In this document: positions 37,455-56,461 of the stretch, one piece after another | How positions within the stretch are numbered: the stretch's first letter is position 1 | Layout of the letters: each line of letters opens with the position of its first letter | Origin: Mycteria americana | Taxonomy: Eukaryota; Chordata; Aves; Ciconiiformes; Ciconiidae | Direction of reading: 5' to 3' | Assembly (NCBI RefSeq): GCF_035582795.1 | Contig: NC_134365.1 | Location: 37,056,135 to 37,120,134, forward strand | DNA: 64,000 nt | Position numbers and translations under genes: made by a program | The notes under the pieces: model-generated | What the model saw: the letters and a program-made list of their open reading frames with translations, nothing else | Told to the model about the DNA's origin: nothing | The model's database searches: none

Positions 37455-37502
37455 AAAGGTCTTTTCCAACCTATACGATTCTGTGATTCTGTGATTCTGT
37501 GA
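37455..37502 (+). mobile_element. 48 bp CR1 tail fragment
   Basis: Identical over 48 bp to 36617-36664, the last bases of the CR1 at 35270-36665, including all three ATTCTGTG units. Neither flank continues the match (upstream G versus T, downstream A versus T). It is either an extremely 5'-truncated CR1 insertion of the same subfamily or a short templated insertion copied from the neighbour 840 bp away. Confidence 0.9.
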
Positions 37503-38104
37503 AACTGAAGCATAATTGAGTCATGCTACCCTTCCAACTGTGAGAAAGTAAATGGAGAAGGAGGGATGGCAACACAGCCTTCTGTCTTTGGCTTTATCTA
37601 ACCTCACTTACCTAAAGAAAAGCCTACTGTTTTTCTTGATTGGAAAGGAAAACTTGTAACAAGCACTTTCATGTGTTTAATATTTTAAAAATGAAAAAAA
37701 AACCAAAATAAAAAAAACCCCAGCCTTGTTTTAAAACTAGTTTGAGATTTTAAATAGCTTAATAGGTATAACAGATTTTCATCTTTTAATATAGTTTTCC
37801 AGAAATCGGGTAAGATTGAACTTCAAATTATCCCCACTAAAAAAATCAGGTAGTCTAAATTAATTGCATTTGTTACCTTTTTCTTCTTCAGATGTTTATG
37901 GTGTGTTATTTTTTCTGGGATTTTGAATGGAGAATAACAAGCCATTTGGATGAGATCAAAATAGAAATGTAAGTTATTTCCTTACCTGTGATTTTATCTT
38001 CTCTATGAGGGTACCTGCTGCTCTGTTAGTGCAGTACTGATGTGTTTTCTGCCTTTGTCCCAAGCTTCAGAGATTCCTCTGGTGATTTTCCCCCACTTGC
38101 TTAC
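37503..38104. other. Non-coding stretch, no gene seen
   Basis: AT-rich with several A-runs (37686-37720). No recognisable gene. Confidence 0.5.
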
Positions 38105-38168
38105 CAGCTTCCACTGCTGGCATTTTGAGGTAGTGCACTCACATTTGGCTCCAGGAATACTGCCACAG
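38105..38168 (-). other. Candidate internal exon on the minus strand
   Basis: Read on the minus strand: a branch-point-like CTAAC, a pyrimidine-rich tract, the acceptor TTCCCTCAG, 64 nt of exon-like sequence, then GTAAGC, a consensus donor. The longer open frame (38003-38218, 71 codons) starts with a hydrophobic Cys-rich segment resembling a signal peptide and then has a CEC..C pattern, but I recognise no family. Good splice-site pairs also arise by chance, so this is a weak call. Confidence 0.22.
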
Positions 38169-39285
38169 CTGAGGGAATATAAGACAACTAAAAAACAAGT
38201 TAGAAAACAGCAGAGCAATATCCAGGCAGGAAAAAAAAATGTTTAAAAACAATGAATCAGTCATCAACTTGAAACCCTTCGATCATTTTCCTCTCTCTTT
38301 CCATCCATTTAGAATCTCCACAAGAAGAAAAGACTTTGCCATGCTTAGAGAAATTTTAGCCAAAGAAATGGGTGCTGACAGAGTAGTGGGTACCCATTCA
38401 GAGAATATAAAATTATTCTAAGGGAATCTAATTTTAACTTTCTCCAGTATGAGTACCCATCACGCCATCACTCTAATACAGATAAGAAACAGAAGAAAGG
38501 TGGTAGATTTGGAGGATTTCAGAAAAATCCCTGTCACCCTGTCTCAAGTCTTAATAGAACCGGGGAAAAGGAAGACTCAAGGGCTTTTCACCTAAAAGCT
38601 GTCATAGATGAACAATTAGAAGGATTTCTCACTGTCCAGGAAAAAATACATAAAGCCTGGTTCACTAAGAATTAGTCAAGATTATGGTTGCCGATTCCCA
38701 ACTAATAGTTGTAGTCATCTTGGTCAGCAGAGAAAAGGAAGAGAAAAGGGAAACTAGTACTGTCAAGTTAATAAGTAAGTAAATTAAACACAAAACAGAG
38801 ACCATATCCACCATCCATGCTTGAAGTTGTGTGTAGACAACAAAATTTCACTGTCCTTCTCTTGCATATTTTACATGTAATGGCCACAAGTTCCTGTGGC
38901 ATTCTTGGAAGAAGACAGCATAACACACTGGTATTAATTCCAGAAAATGATGGCTTTGATGCTTTCCCCTGGTATGTGCCCTGAACTCATGATAAACTGA
39001 TGCACATTACTAGCATCATTCCTGAACTGATTAGAAATGTCTTCTTGCTTGAGTATTGTGGATATTTCCAGGTGCAAGTTACAACTTCCTATAACTCCTC
39101 TGTACTGGGATCATCTTGATACTGTTTTTGAACTTCACAGTACACAGAAAAGATGCATCCTGTCAAAAGAAAAAATTAACTCTAGAAATTTAACTAAGAA
39201 CTTGCTTTGGTATTCAATTTAATTTGTCTTTCTTAAAGAACCTGTCCAGTTGTCTTCACACCTGCATCTTCTCATTATCTTCTGA
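38169..39285. other. Non-coding stretch, no gene seen
   Basis: No recognisable coding or repeat family. Short frames at 38239-38421 and 39037-39222 have no motif. Confidence 0.5.
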
Positions 39286-41396
39286 CTAGTATGTGACCCA
39301 AGACAAGGTAAGTATGAATGAATTAGAGTAGCTAATCACAATTAGACACTGGTATTCTAAAATCTCAAGTGATGAAGGAAAGACCAAAAGGCTCTGAAGA
39401 AGTTGTTGCCTTCCAATTTCAGGAATGTAAGTATCAATGATGTGCTTTAAGGTCAAGAGAGAGAAAAAGGACTCTGGTAATTTCTTGAATGACCCTCCAA
39501 AAAGAAATTGGCTTTGCAACTAATCAGCTTCACATTTGCCAGGTTGCATTCTAGGAGAGTCTCCTGTTCCTTTTTTGAACTTTGAAAATGTTGAACAATA
39601 ATTATTAACAACTAGGATTAGAATGCCTTTAAGATGATAAATTTGCTATGCTCTTGTTTTCCAAGGTCACTCTGAAAAGATTACAAGGAAGCAGGACAGA
39701 GGGATCTCAGAATTCTAGAAGAACAACTACTCTGATTTTTCAGTGCATTTGCCTGAATTGGTAACAGCACAAGCAGAGGTAAAGTCCTTTGGTCTTCTTT
39801 TGGCAGGTACATGTTCCTGAGCCACAAAGCTTGAATTCAAGATGAAGGAACAAGACATTGTTCTTCTGGCTGGCATCAGTAAGATATTTTCTGGCATTCT
39901 TGAAGCTGAAGAGGCAAAGCTGTTTTGGACCTCTTAAAATATGCAGCTCCATTAAAATTCTCAAATCTTCTATTACTACCGAGTTTGTAGATACATGTTG
40001 GTTAGACACAATCCATTGTTTCCTTGAGATCATATCCATCTTCATAAACTGGAGACACACTCCTGTTCACTTCTGGTTTTAGAGGTCTTCCCAATATAAT
40101 TCTACAGGTCACATCATACAAATAAATCATGGCAAACTGGATATTTTGTACCTTCACCCAGAATCTCCACTTCAGAGCTCTATGACATTTCTCAGTGCAC
40201 ATATAGAAGGGGATGAATGATAGTCAGGACTGTAAGATCTGAGAAGGAATCATCTGTGTATGCTAATAATGCAGTAGAAGAAAGCTCAAAGTCCATTTTA
40301 TAGAACATATAAAGTCCTTTGGAGTCTTTTCTCCATACACAGCAGTACTGTCTTTCCTAGGATGAACCTAGTGTTCACCAAGGTGGAAAAGGAGTAAACT
40401 ACAAGCTATGAAAGAAATGAACAATTTTGAAATTCTTATGGAAATTAATTTTATGTTGGTCCTCTTCTTTTTTAATTTAGTCCTAGACATCAGTCTTCCA
40501 CTTATTCTTGCCTGAAATACATTTTTTCTTCATTTTGAACAGTTCTCACGTAGGACAAGGCTATCTTCATTATTCTTACGGAGAAATAAGTAAGATTTAC
40601 AACCATGCTAACTTTGCTCTGCAAGGGAATAATATCTGAGTAATCTAATTTCAACTGGTTTGAGAGTTGTTCGCTCCTCCAACAGTGACTGTGCATAATG
40701 CTCTGTATGACTGACTTTCTCCGCTTGATATCGATTATTATCTGTTTCCTTCCTTCCCTATTAGAAGGCAGAAAAGCAGAGCTGTGACAGGGCAGTACTT
40801 CTGAGGTTTTCTATAACCAGTCCTAATGAGTGAGGAAATACCTCAAGAAAACTATGGGATTTTTGAGAATTGAAAGTAATACCTTTTGGACAGTTCAGGG
40901 ACACTTTTGAAGTCCCTCATATCAGTTCTGCAACTAAGCAGTGATGCACTGTTTTTGAAGCCTGTGCCAAATACCCATGGAAAGAGGCAAGAGTTCTGCC
41001 TGCAGCTATTTAGGTAGTAGGTTTCAGAACACTCCAGTCCCTCTGAGCTGAAACGTATCGTTTCTGACTTGCAGAAATGATCCAAAGAAGCCCTTACAGA
41101 TGGCAAATGAGGGTGAGACAGGGAAGAAGCACTAGTTTTAGAGCATGATAGCATGACTCACACGTTACTGTCATTTGAATATCATCTTCCTATATGGTAA
41201 CTTGTGAGGTAGTAGAAGCTGACAAAGATTTTCCAGGAAAACTAAAAAGCACTGCTAGATATTCAAAGACCCCTTCTTGCACAGCTGTGAAAGGGCAAAG
41301 AGACTGGCAGAATAGAGCTGCAAATGAGAGGGAAACATCTTTGATTTCGGTGTCAGGACTTTTCCACTTCATGGAGAAGTGGAGAAAAACAGTCAT
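39286..41396 (-). pseudogene. Possible decayed coding relic, family unknown
   Basis: On the minus strand a run of separate open blocks (41396-41190, 41154-40852, about 40850-40765, 40757-40603, 40202-40002, 40060-39740, 39519-39286) can be read almost end to end by changing frame at stops. Several blocks look protein-like, for example SCRTDMRDFKSVPELSKRYY in the 41154-40852 block, with the next block continuing in a shifted frame right after its stop. I recognise no family, and there is no polypyrimidine or poly(T) mark of a processed copy at the lower edge. AT-poor random sequence can look similar, and the plus strand also has a 129-codon frame at 41194-41583, so this is speculative. Confidence 0.2.
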
Positions 41397-44360
41397 TTAC
41401 ATACAGCCTTCGGAATTCATTCTTATTTTCCATCACAGAGGCAAAAGTTATTCTTCAGACATGAGGTCAATATCTCAAACATGCCAGCAAAGGACACATT
41501 GGGGGAAAAAAAGAAAAGAAAGAAAAATAAATCACAAGTCGAATCTTTTGGGACAAAGGCAGAAAACCTCTTGGCTGGACTGATGGAGTGGAGGATTCCC
41601 ATGTGGAAGAAAGTAATGCTTGCAGAAATCACTGATTAGTTAATTAATGACATGCAACTGAAACCATTTGCATTTTTCTTTAAATATTGGAGAAATATTT
41701 TCCTTTGATTTCAGAGTAATTCTGTCAATTTTCAGGTTCTGCAGAAGCTAAAATCATGCTTTACAATGCATGCTAGCTGCAGTCTTACTTTAGGAAAAAC
41801 TATTCCCTCATAAAAATGTATAAACCACAGCATATATTACTAACATTCTGCAAGTGTAATGAAGGGATTGCAAAAGATTTCATTTCTCATGATATGTACA
41901 GTGTGTCTACTCACAAAAAAGTTAGAGTAATGCTTCTGAATAGCTAGAGACAAGACTCAGTGTATTCACAAGGAGATGCAGCAAGGGACTGAAAAAAAAT
42001 AAGGAAAAATTGCAAACCTTCAAGGCAAAAGCTGCTAATAAAAAAATAAAAACGCTATTCTGTTTTTAGAACTTATTTTCTTTCAAGTAATGCATTACCA
42101 GGCTCCCTCTTTGCAAAAGAGCTGTAACTATGAATATTACCTTTAACCCATTCTGTCTTTTGGTGTTCCCCACTTTCAGTTCTTGATATCAGTATCCATA
42201 GGGCTCAAAGTCAGAACAGAACTAAACAAAATTTGAGACTGAAAATGTCTTGGGAGATGAATGTTTGGATTATCTTCACCTGCCCAACAAGTTTTACTGA
42301 CCTTTCAGTCTATGACTTTGCTTATAACATTTCACACCACAACACTTCTTTCTTTAATCTTTTTCATCATAACTTGTGTTTTGTGGGTATTTTTAAGTAC
42401 ATTTGCCTTTGGGGAAAGGACTATGACTTGTCTAGATTTCTGTGACCTACAAACGAACATCATCAAGCCGTAGGCCTAAACTCATGTCAAATGTAGACTT
42501 GCAATAGGAACCTTTTCATAGGGTAGAACTAGCCATGTCAACTTCACATTAAAGAAGAAAATTTGGTATATAGCAGCTATTTTTAAGAAAATCAGTGAGT
42601 TGCATAGCCCCGAATACTGATGATTCCTTGTAACATGTGTTGGCTGAAATGCTAACTATTTTCATCAAAATGTCCATGTGTCCCAAAAGATTAGTGTTTA
42701 GGTGCCCTACAAAAAATACAGAGCTTCAATATGAAAGAATTGTGATGCTAGATCAAAACAATAATTACTGACTAATACAAAAAGCTAGCCTGGCCCCAGA
42801 AAATGTCATCCTATTTCCATTACCAGCTCATTTGCCCCCTGAAACTTGTATGTATTTTTAGGAAAATGTGTACATACCACTTATTACTATTTTAATGACA
42901 GATTAGATACAGTGGGTCTCTGAGTTAGCAATGAGAAACATGCTGAGACAGCTGCAAATTTCTCCTAGTGACAGATTAGCCAAAGGCATGGAAAGAGATA
43001 CCATAGCAACAAAGAGGCTGCCACAAGTGCAATCACTCTTTTCCATGGGTAATATTTTGCTACAGTCTGTGCACTTACTTATATTGTAATCACATCCTTT
43101 TTATGAACCACAAGGTATTGCTAGTCACTGTATATATGTGTATTATTCCTATAAATCTTCACCTGAAATTAAGGTAGATGGTGACGAGTATATAGACAGA
43201 GGCTCTGAAGTGAGGCAGGGGTATAGAGCAGTTTTACAGTGAGGTTGTTTCTTAATTTATTCATACAGCTCTTTAAATAATATTAGGAAAAGCCCTTCCT
43301 GTCATTATGTACTACTGACACATGGCAGATCATTGATTTAGCCTGTAAGTATTTCACGTTTCACAGTGGTCAAAGCAAAAGGCAAACTGTTTCATGTGAT
43401 GGAAGTTAGTAGCAGTTTTACACTGAAAAAATGTCATGTGAGAATTACATTGCCTTATTAGCACTGACTGACCACAACTACCATATGTCCAGCCTATTGG
43501 AAACATCCTAGAATAACTTACACACAATGTTTATATGACAAATTTCTGCTTTTTCTAATTATGCATCATTACTACTGCTTTTTTTGAAAAGCCTGGAGGA
43601 GGAAGAGGAATAAAGACATGAGGGAGGAGGCTACCACAATGGCAATATTTCTTTTCAACTTTGGCAGAAAAAACAGTAATACTTGTTCCATTTTCTTCCA
43701 CTCTGCTGCTTAAAGAGCCTATGCATCTGTTGCTCATGTGGAGAAGCACAGATCAACAACTAACATAGCTGCATTGCTAACACTGATGTCAGGCTCAGTT
43801 ACAAGAAAAATGCCGTTTTCTTCTCATATCCAGGGACACATTTTAGCTCTCTTGTATTATGTTGCCTTACTCAAGCAGTGGTTATGACAGCACTGGTAGT
43901 AGTAAAGTCACTGCTAATGCTGCCTCCTGATACTGGGAATCTCAGTAGCCCACTGCAAAGCATTACTACATAAAGGTACCTAACAGAGGTCCTTTCTTTC
44001 CTGGTGCTGAAAGGGTTACGAACAGCATATTTTATAAATTGAAATATAAATAAAATTACTGCCTCTCCTTCAGCAGCTGTAATTAATTTAGAAACAATCC
44101 AGCATCTGCAAGTGAGAAAGAGGAGACAGAGTAAAAATGTAAGCGGTGTTTATAGATAGCAACAGAACTGCATTGATTCAGAGTATTGGAATGCACATAC
44201 TGAACACCATTTGGCTTCATGTGCAGCCAGTTGGTGTGTTTGGATGGTACACTTTCTCCTCTTCCAAGAATGTTATTCAGGTTTTTAGTTTCTTTTAAAC
44301 TCTGGATGCCATAATGTAAAATTAGATTAAATGGAATATTACAAATATCTGACTTCAGGC
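41397..44360. other. Non-coding stretch, no gene seen
   Basis: About 3 kb of AT-rich unique-looking DNA. Frames at 41379-41639 and 42233-42473 have no recognisable motif. Confidence 0.5.
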
Positions 44361-44670
44361 TCTCTCCAATATTGTTTTGGAATGTAGATAAACACTCTCA
44401 GTATGGATTTCTCTCCATCCTGGCAATATTTCTGTTCTTTTCACACTAGTCGTCTGTCTCTGGTATTGATTTGGAAAGCAGATTTGGATTTGGAATGTAG
44501 ATAAATATACTCACTATGGATTTATTTTTGGTCCTGTAATATCTCTCTTTTATTTCTCTCTGTCCTTGGAATATTTATTTTATTTTTTTACAGTACTCTA
44601 TTTCTAATATTGGTTTGGCATATAGTTACATAGTAATATATTAGATATTGATTTCTTTCTCTTCTGCAGT
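44361..44670 (+). repeat. Degenerate tandem repeat, about three units
   Basis: Units begin near 44361, 44456 and 44599, each with a T/C-rich start, an ATTGxTTTGGAATGTAGATAAA-like word, an ACTCxxTATGGATTT word and a TCCTGxxAATAT word. The middle unit has an internal duplication of TTTGGAATGTAG-type text. Unit length is about 95-145 bp. An old minisatellite-like array, non-coding. Confidence 0.6.
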
Positions 44671-45597
44671 GTGCTTTTCCCCACATATTAAAAATAACAG
44701 CCAGTTTTCAGAGTGACAATTGCAGTTCCTTCTGCTCCTCATAAAAGTGTGGGTGCTCAGCTATTCCAGAAGTTGAATGCTCATTTCCAAAAGATGGCCC
44801 TTTATGACCTGTCTGAAAATACTACTTTCACTTGTTTATAGGAAAACGTTGTTCAATTTCACCTTCTAGAGATTTTCAGATGTTAGTAATCAATACCTGC
44901 TATGGATTACATCTGATCTTTTTGGTTAATTTATGGTGGTAGTCGTAGTAGTAGTAGTAGTAGTAGTAGTAGTATACCAACAAGTCAATGCTAAAAGGAC
45001 ATGCACTGGTTGCCAATTTTTGCTGAATAACAGATACTGGACATGTTGCTCATCATAGTATGATTCACCGATTTAGCTCATAGCTGTGTATCCTCAGAAC
45101 ATGAACATTTTCGAAACTTCTCTTATATTATATTGCATTTGATAGTGGTCAAAGTCCAAAGCTTCCCAAACTGACAAAGAATGAAGGGACTTTTTTGATC
45201 ATCTTCCTACTGAAGATGAGTAAAGTCTCCGAGCCAGCATCTTCCTATTCAACATTAAATATCTAAATGTTAGGCATTAAGCTAGTCATCATAGCTTTTC
45301 TTTAGAGTTATTAGAGACATAAGCACCTCTAGAAGATAATTCATCTGATTTATCTTAGGACAAAATGAATTGTCCTCTGGAATTGAACATTTCTCTCCAA
45401 TACTAAAAAGACAGCCTAGAGCTTGGGCTAGTCTTCTCACTCTAGAGGGTCCTAACCCAAGCAAAGTCCAGTAAATTCCACTCCACTTATTTTAACCAGA
45501 ACTTAGTACTTAGCGTTAAACTATGCCTTATTCCACAAGCAGTTCTACCAAATCAAACTAAAAGCTTAGGGACAAGGTACTATTTCATTACTGTACA
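44671..45597. other. Non-coding stretch with a microsatellite
   Basis: Apart from the GTA array at 44945-44974, no gene or known repeat is seen before the CR1 at 45598. Confidence 0.5.
44945..44974. repeat. (GTA)10 microsatellite
   Basis: Ten uninterrupted GTA units following an imperfect start (GGTAGTAGTC). Likely polymorphic. Confidence 0.95.
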
Positions 45598-45859
45598 ATG
45601 GTTCAAAGCTGCGCCACGGGAGGTTTAGACTGGACATTAGGAAGCATTTCTTTACTGAGACAGTGGTCAAATACTGGAACAGGCTTCCTAGAGAGGTGGT
45701 CGATGCCCCAAGCCTGTCAGTGTTTAAGAGGCGTTTGGACAATGCCCTTAACAATATGCTTTAACTTTTGGTCAGCCCTGAATTGGTCAGGCAGTTGGAC
45801 AACACGATCATTGTAGGTTCCTTCCAACTAAAATAGTCTAGTCTATTCTATTCTATTTC
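45598..45859 (+). mobile_element. CR1 LINE 3' end, 5'-truncated
   Basis: Encodes the C-terminal CR1 text (GGTTTAGACTGGACATTAGG, then ACTGGAACAGGCTTCCTAGAG and GAGGTGGTCGATGCCCCAAG) nearly in frame for about 55 codons, then a 3' UTR ending GGTTCCTTCCAACTAAAATAG and TATTCTATTCTATTTC units. The terminal repeat unit TTCTA differs from the ATTCTGTG unit of the CR1 at 35270, so it belongs to a different CR1 subfamily. Confidence 0.92.
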
Positions 45860-51751
<5,892 letters not shown>

Positions 51752-51777
51752 TAACCTAGAAACTAGTTTCTAGGTTA
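51752..51777. repeat. Perfect 26 bp palindrome
   Basis: The sequence 51752-51777 equals its own reverse complement, centred on AAACTAGTTT, with no loop. No flanking element is recognised. Confidence 0.9.
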
Positions 51778-54700
51778 TTAATTTTATTTATAAAATATTA
51801 ATTTTTGGACTCCCATAAACAGCTGTGTATCTTTACCAAGATTTTTTTTTCCTTTCCCTAAGGGAGAAATCTTGAAATGGGAGTGTATCAATGTTAAAAT
51901 ACCCATACATGCATATGTTTTCAGAATCTATGACTTCAGACTTTATGTCCAGGGCAGATGAAGTTCTTGGTATGATATCCCAAAACCTTCCTACAGATGG
52001 GCAGAGAAGAACTGGCAGGATACAGGGACAGCCCTCAAACAAAACCCAGAAATAAAATCTATTAAGGAATCACATTTTAAATCTTTCTGCCTGGCACTGC
52101 AAAGAAAGTCTGGAAACATGGGGAACCAAATTTTTCAAACACAGGGAGGCAACAGGACAATGTTCATTATCCCATATCCAGTACCCATCACCCCCACCCG
52201 TGCTGCTCTAACTGATCACCAGAATCATGCTACTGGAGTCCTATGAGAGGACCAATTTGGTAAGAGGAGAACTACCAAACTACCCTTTCTGGTTCAGCAG
52301 CCAGTTACCAAAGGATCTGGAGTTCAGAAAAAATCATTTTAACTGAACTTTCAGTGGTGACTGATACAAGACCAGATATTTCTGGGGATAGTTCATTTCC
52401 ATCAGAAGGAAGAGAGAAAGAAATCTGAACTTTTAGCTGGTATTGACCTACAACCTTGTACAGGGAGGAATATTAATTATGCAAAGCAATATGTGTTTTA
52501 ACAGTACCCCTAAGTCCTCTATTTTTTCTGCTGTTTAACTTTATGTATGCTTTATGCAAAGCCTATGTACTGAATGCTTCAGCTACCTTTTATATTCCTA
52601 ATGGCAAACAATAAATGAGAGCTTCCACAAGGAGAAGGCCCTACTAGCAGGCTTTCAGGAGCCCAACATCGATCCCTGGATCCACTCAGTTGTTATTGCA
52701 CAGTATCAACTCCCAAAAGGGCTGAGGAAGGAAAACAAACTTGATGTAGGCTATGGACACCAAGAATGTGCCTAGAGGCAAAAGCCACAGGCAGCAATTA
52801 GACTCTGGGTCTTCATCAGTAAAACATAAACTACTAAAAATTTCATGCAGGCAATTATGTGTTTTTCAGTAGAACAAAGTCCACCGAACAGTCTGTGATC
52901 TTTGTTGTCACTCACTGCATCATACTGTGTGAAGTTAGATTATAATCTATCACATCATGCTGTACTACAGCTGAAATGATATAACACAATGCGAACAATT
53001 AACCCATGATCCATCATATTGTGATACACTGAAATGTTACATATAAATCAGAAATCTAGGAGAAAAAAAATCTTTTTTACATAAAAATACTTTTCTTCGT
53101 TTTTTAAATTTTAATCACTTTTAATTCAATAGAGGATGAGGAAAGCAATTCATACTATCTGTGTGAACTTTGCAGTCTCTGATATTTTCATACCTTTGAT
53201 GATGAGCAAATATTTTTACAGCTACCAGCACAGTCTGCTGTAAAAATTACTTTTAACTGTTTTCCAAACAATTTCACTGGTATATATGCCAATAAAACAA
53301 TTTAAATAAATACATTCATTTTTCTCAATAAAACTGTTATAAGGTTTTTTAATTTGTGAATATGCTAAAAAATTATTCTAGGATATATTTCTAATGTATA
53401 ATATATAGTAGAACAAACACATGCTGCTTTCATAAGTTCATATGAATTTTTATTTTGATAGGCAACTACACATCTTATACCCACACATGTTAACACAAAT
53501 TCATTTATTTGTATTTTATGAAAGGTGCATAAAAACCCCAGACACTGAGTCTAAAAAAGAAAGTAAATTTAGTGGTAGGATGTGAACTTCATCCCACTTA
53601 ATTTTTCAGTATATTAGTTTTCAGTCCATATTTGTATTCTGATGTGTATCACTGATCCTGAAATTGTGTCTCCTCGCTCCCTTATTAAATAGCTTTACAC
53701 AGCTCTACCAGGTCTACAGAAATGCCATAATATACCTGCTAAGAGAAAATAAAGTACAATGTGCACCAATAGCCATCTGGAATGGAAGCCAGTTAAAAGA
53801 GCTGTTGTAAAATGCTGTGAGGGAAATGTTCATACTGAAACAAAACTTTTGAAAGACTTGGTTTGTAGTAATTAGGGAGAGAAAATCCGGCATTTTAAGA
53901 CTTTTATGGGAAAAGAGTGTAATTAAATAATGCTCACTTACATTCATGTACAATACAGAAAAGCATTTCAAAGGGTGAAAGATATGTGAAAATAGGAGAT
54001 AACAAGAAATAATCACATAATATTGATAGTATTTTGGGGAATCTTTAATAAAGCTGCTTTGAAAATTTCTAGGTATAAAACCAAAACAACCTAGAAAAGT
54101 ACACAAAGATATTTCAAACACTGAAAATCTAGGCCAACCATCCTCTAGTTTCTCTTTACCATCTAGAGTATGCAATGAATATTCCTTGAGACGAAATGTA
54201 GGGATTTCAGTTCTTTATGCTATCAAATAATTAAGTTCCAGTGCAGTAAGTACAGTATCTGTCACATTCATGTGAAATGAAAGCCTCTATACAGTAGATA
54301 AAGGATTTCCCACAACCTAATACAAATTAACCTCATTAAGCCACTGAACCATTCCACGAAAGGAGGATAGTAGTTTAGGAGATTCGCATTTTGGTTTTGT
54401 TTCTTTTTCTCCTAGCACAGACTTCAAAGTATGCTGCTTGCTTTACAGAAAATGTTTGAGGAACTGAATGTCATTTCTGGAATCCTACAGAAATTCATTA
54501 TTCAAAACCACTGCAAATGCTCAGTCCTGCATTCTCTGCTAATGCAAGTAATCCTTCCTGAAATCAACGTGAAGAAGGACTGAAGAAAGAGACTCAGAGA
54601 TATCTATGTGTACAGACTGTGAAGTTTTCCTGATGATTATGCATAACATAATATATGTACATTATTATGTTCCAGAAGATGGAACACTTACGAGAACGTA

Positions 54701-56461
54701 ACTTGGAAAACAGACATAACCATATCTCACCCATTAACAGTATATCCTGTAATTAACCTGCCACTTTTATAGCATTTTTCATGTAGTGAAATCATCAATA
54801 GCTATCTCATAAATCAGTATGATATTGGTACACCAAAAACTTAAGTGTTCATAATCATGCTCCTGGAAAAAATAAAGCTAAGTAATTATTATTCCTCATT
54901 TTACATAAAATTGAATGCACTTAAAGAGTATGTTTAAACATACAGAGCAAAGACCTTTAAATATATATAAATTCTACCTGTTCTTCTTCCTTCATGGCAA
55001 CTTTAAATTTCGTTCCTTCAGATGAATGAAATTTCAGTCATATTTGCACAGTGCATCTGGCACTAAGTTAATGGCCCTTACTCCTTTACTTCTGTGGGAA
55101 GTTTGTTCCAGGCAAGAAGGCAAGTTACTGTTCAAGATTATTATTTTGCAACTCACAAATATGAATATAACATATTTAGCGTAGATGCAGTGTTATACAC
55201 AGACCTAGCATTAAATCAGGGAAAGTCTTCTGAATTCCAGTTTGTTATGATCGCCACTTCCTAACCTCGCCGCTTAAACATTCATGTTCAATTCTGACAC
55301 CCATCTGCTTGGCTGTTTGAACCTTTTCTTTCCTGAAAGTTGCACAGGTCATGCATTAACACATAGACTGGCCATTAACAAAAAGGAAGCAATCATGTTG
55401 TGACGGACTAGATGAAATAAAGTCACAGGGTGTTTCTGTCCTCAGGTTCCCCATCATTGCAGTAGCCATGTACAAACAGTGAAAAAAAACCATCAAAAAA
55501 GCTCTGTTATATGCTCTCTGCAAAAACACTGGCATAACTGGGTGATACAGCTAAATCAACCTAATGAATAACAGCTACTGGAAGAAAAAGAAGATCCCTT
55601 GTCCCTTTTCCCGCACTCTTTCATCCCTTGCTTACATGAACACCATCATCTGATGGTGATGACAGTAAGCCAGGGATTTAGACGGGCAGAACAATGCTCC
55701 CCTTTTTTGTAGGGTTAGGTCTCTGCTGGTTTAGCTCATACAACTGGGTGCAGAGTCTAGTGAGAAGCAGTTTCAGCCACAGGGAAGCAGCAGGAGCAGG
55801 CAGCCACGGACACCTGATTACCTCCTTCTGCAGAAACCAGTTCCTATATCAGCTTACAAGCACTGCAGCTCTGCACTCTTGCATGGAATAAATGTATCTT
55901 ATTTCATTCCATCTCAGGTAACTCCTCTGAGGTCAGAGAGACTATGTAAAGCGTGCAAAGCTTTGTTTGCTTGTGTCTGTGTGGTTTTCAAAGCTTTTCA
56001 CAAAAACAAAGCTTTAGTTGAAACAAAAAGCAACAGATCAGCAATAAGGAGAGGAATGGAAATTATTCTTAGGCATGACTTTCAATCAATAGTACATCTA
56101 ATATTATAGAAACTTTGGCCTTTTTGTCATCTTCGGTATAATCAGGAAGACGTCCCATATGAAATACTATAGTGACCCTGCCTTTCAAAGTAGGCACATA
56201 AGCAGTCTTTATTCATGTAAACCATATCCACGTGAGTAATTGCATTAAGGACCATAATGGAACTACTTTTTTTAATAACCATCTGCAAGGAAAAACAAAC
56301 AATATTTCAGCAGATTATCAACCTGCTTTATCTGTTTCCCTGAGCGATTAGTCACTATTCTATACCACAATATTCAAACAAGTATGTGAGGAGGGGTTAT
56401 TAATATCAGAAAAATAAATAAAATTAGTGGTTATAATGTACCATTTTCCATATTAGGCTCT
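51778..56461. other. Long non-coding stretch
   Basis: About 4.7 kb, very AT-rich in 53030-53620. The minus-strand frame 53714-54175 (153 codons) is Phe/Ser/Tyr-rich, as expected of a chance frame in AT-rich DNA. A short hairpin CACCATCA/TGATGGTG lies at 55641-55658. No known repeat seen. Confidence 0.5.

Noticed and set aside
41194..41583. 129-codon plus-strand frame
   Set aside because: No known motif. The Lys-rich second half reflects an A-rich stretch.
53714..54175. 153-codon minus-strand frame with membrane-like composition
   Set aside because: Rich in Phe, Ser, Tyr and Leu as expected from AT-rich DNA. No motif or gene structure.
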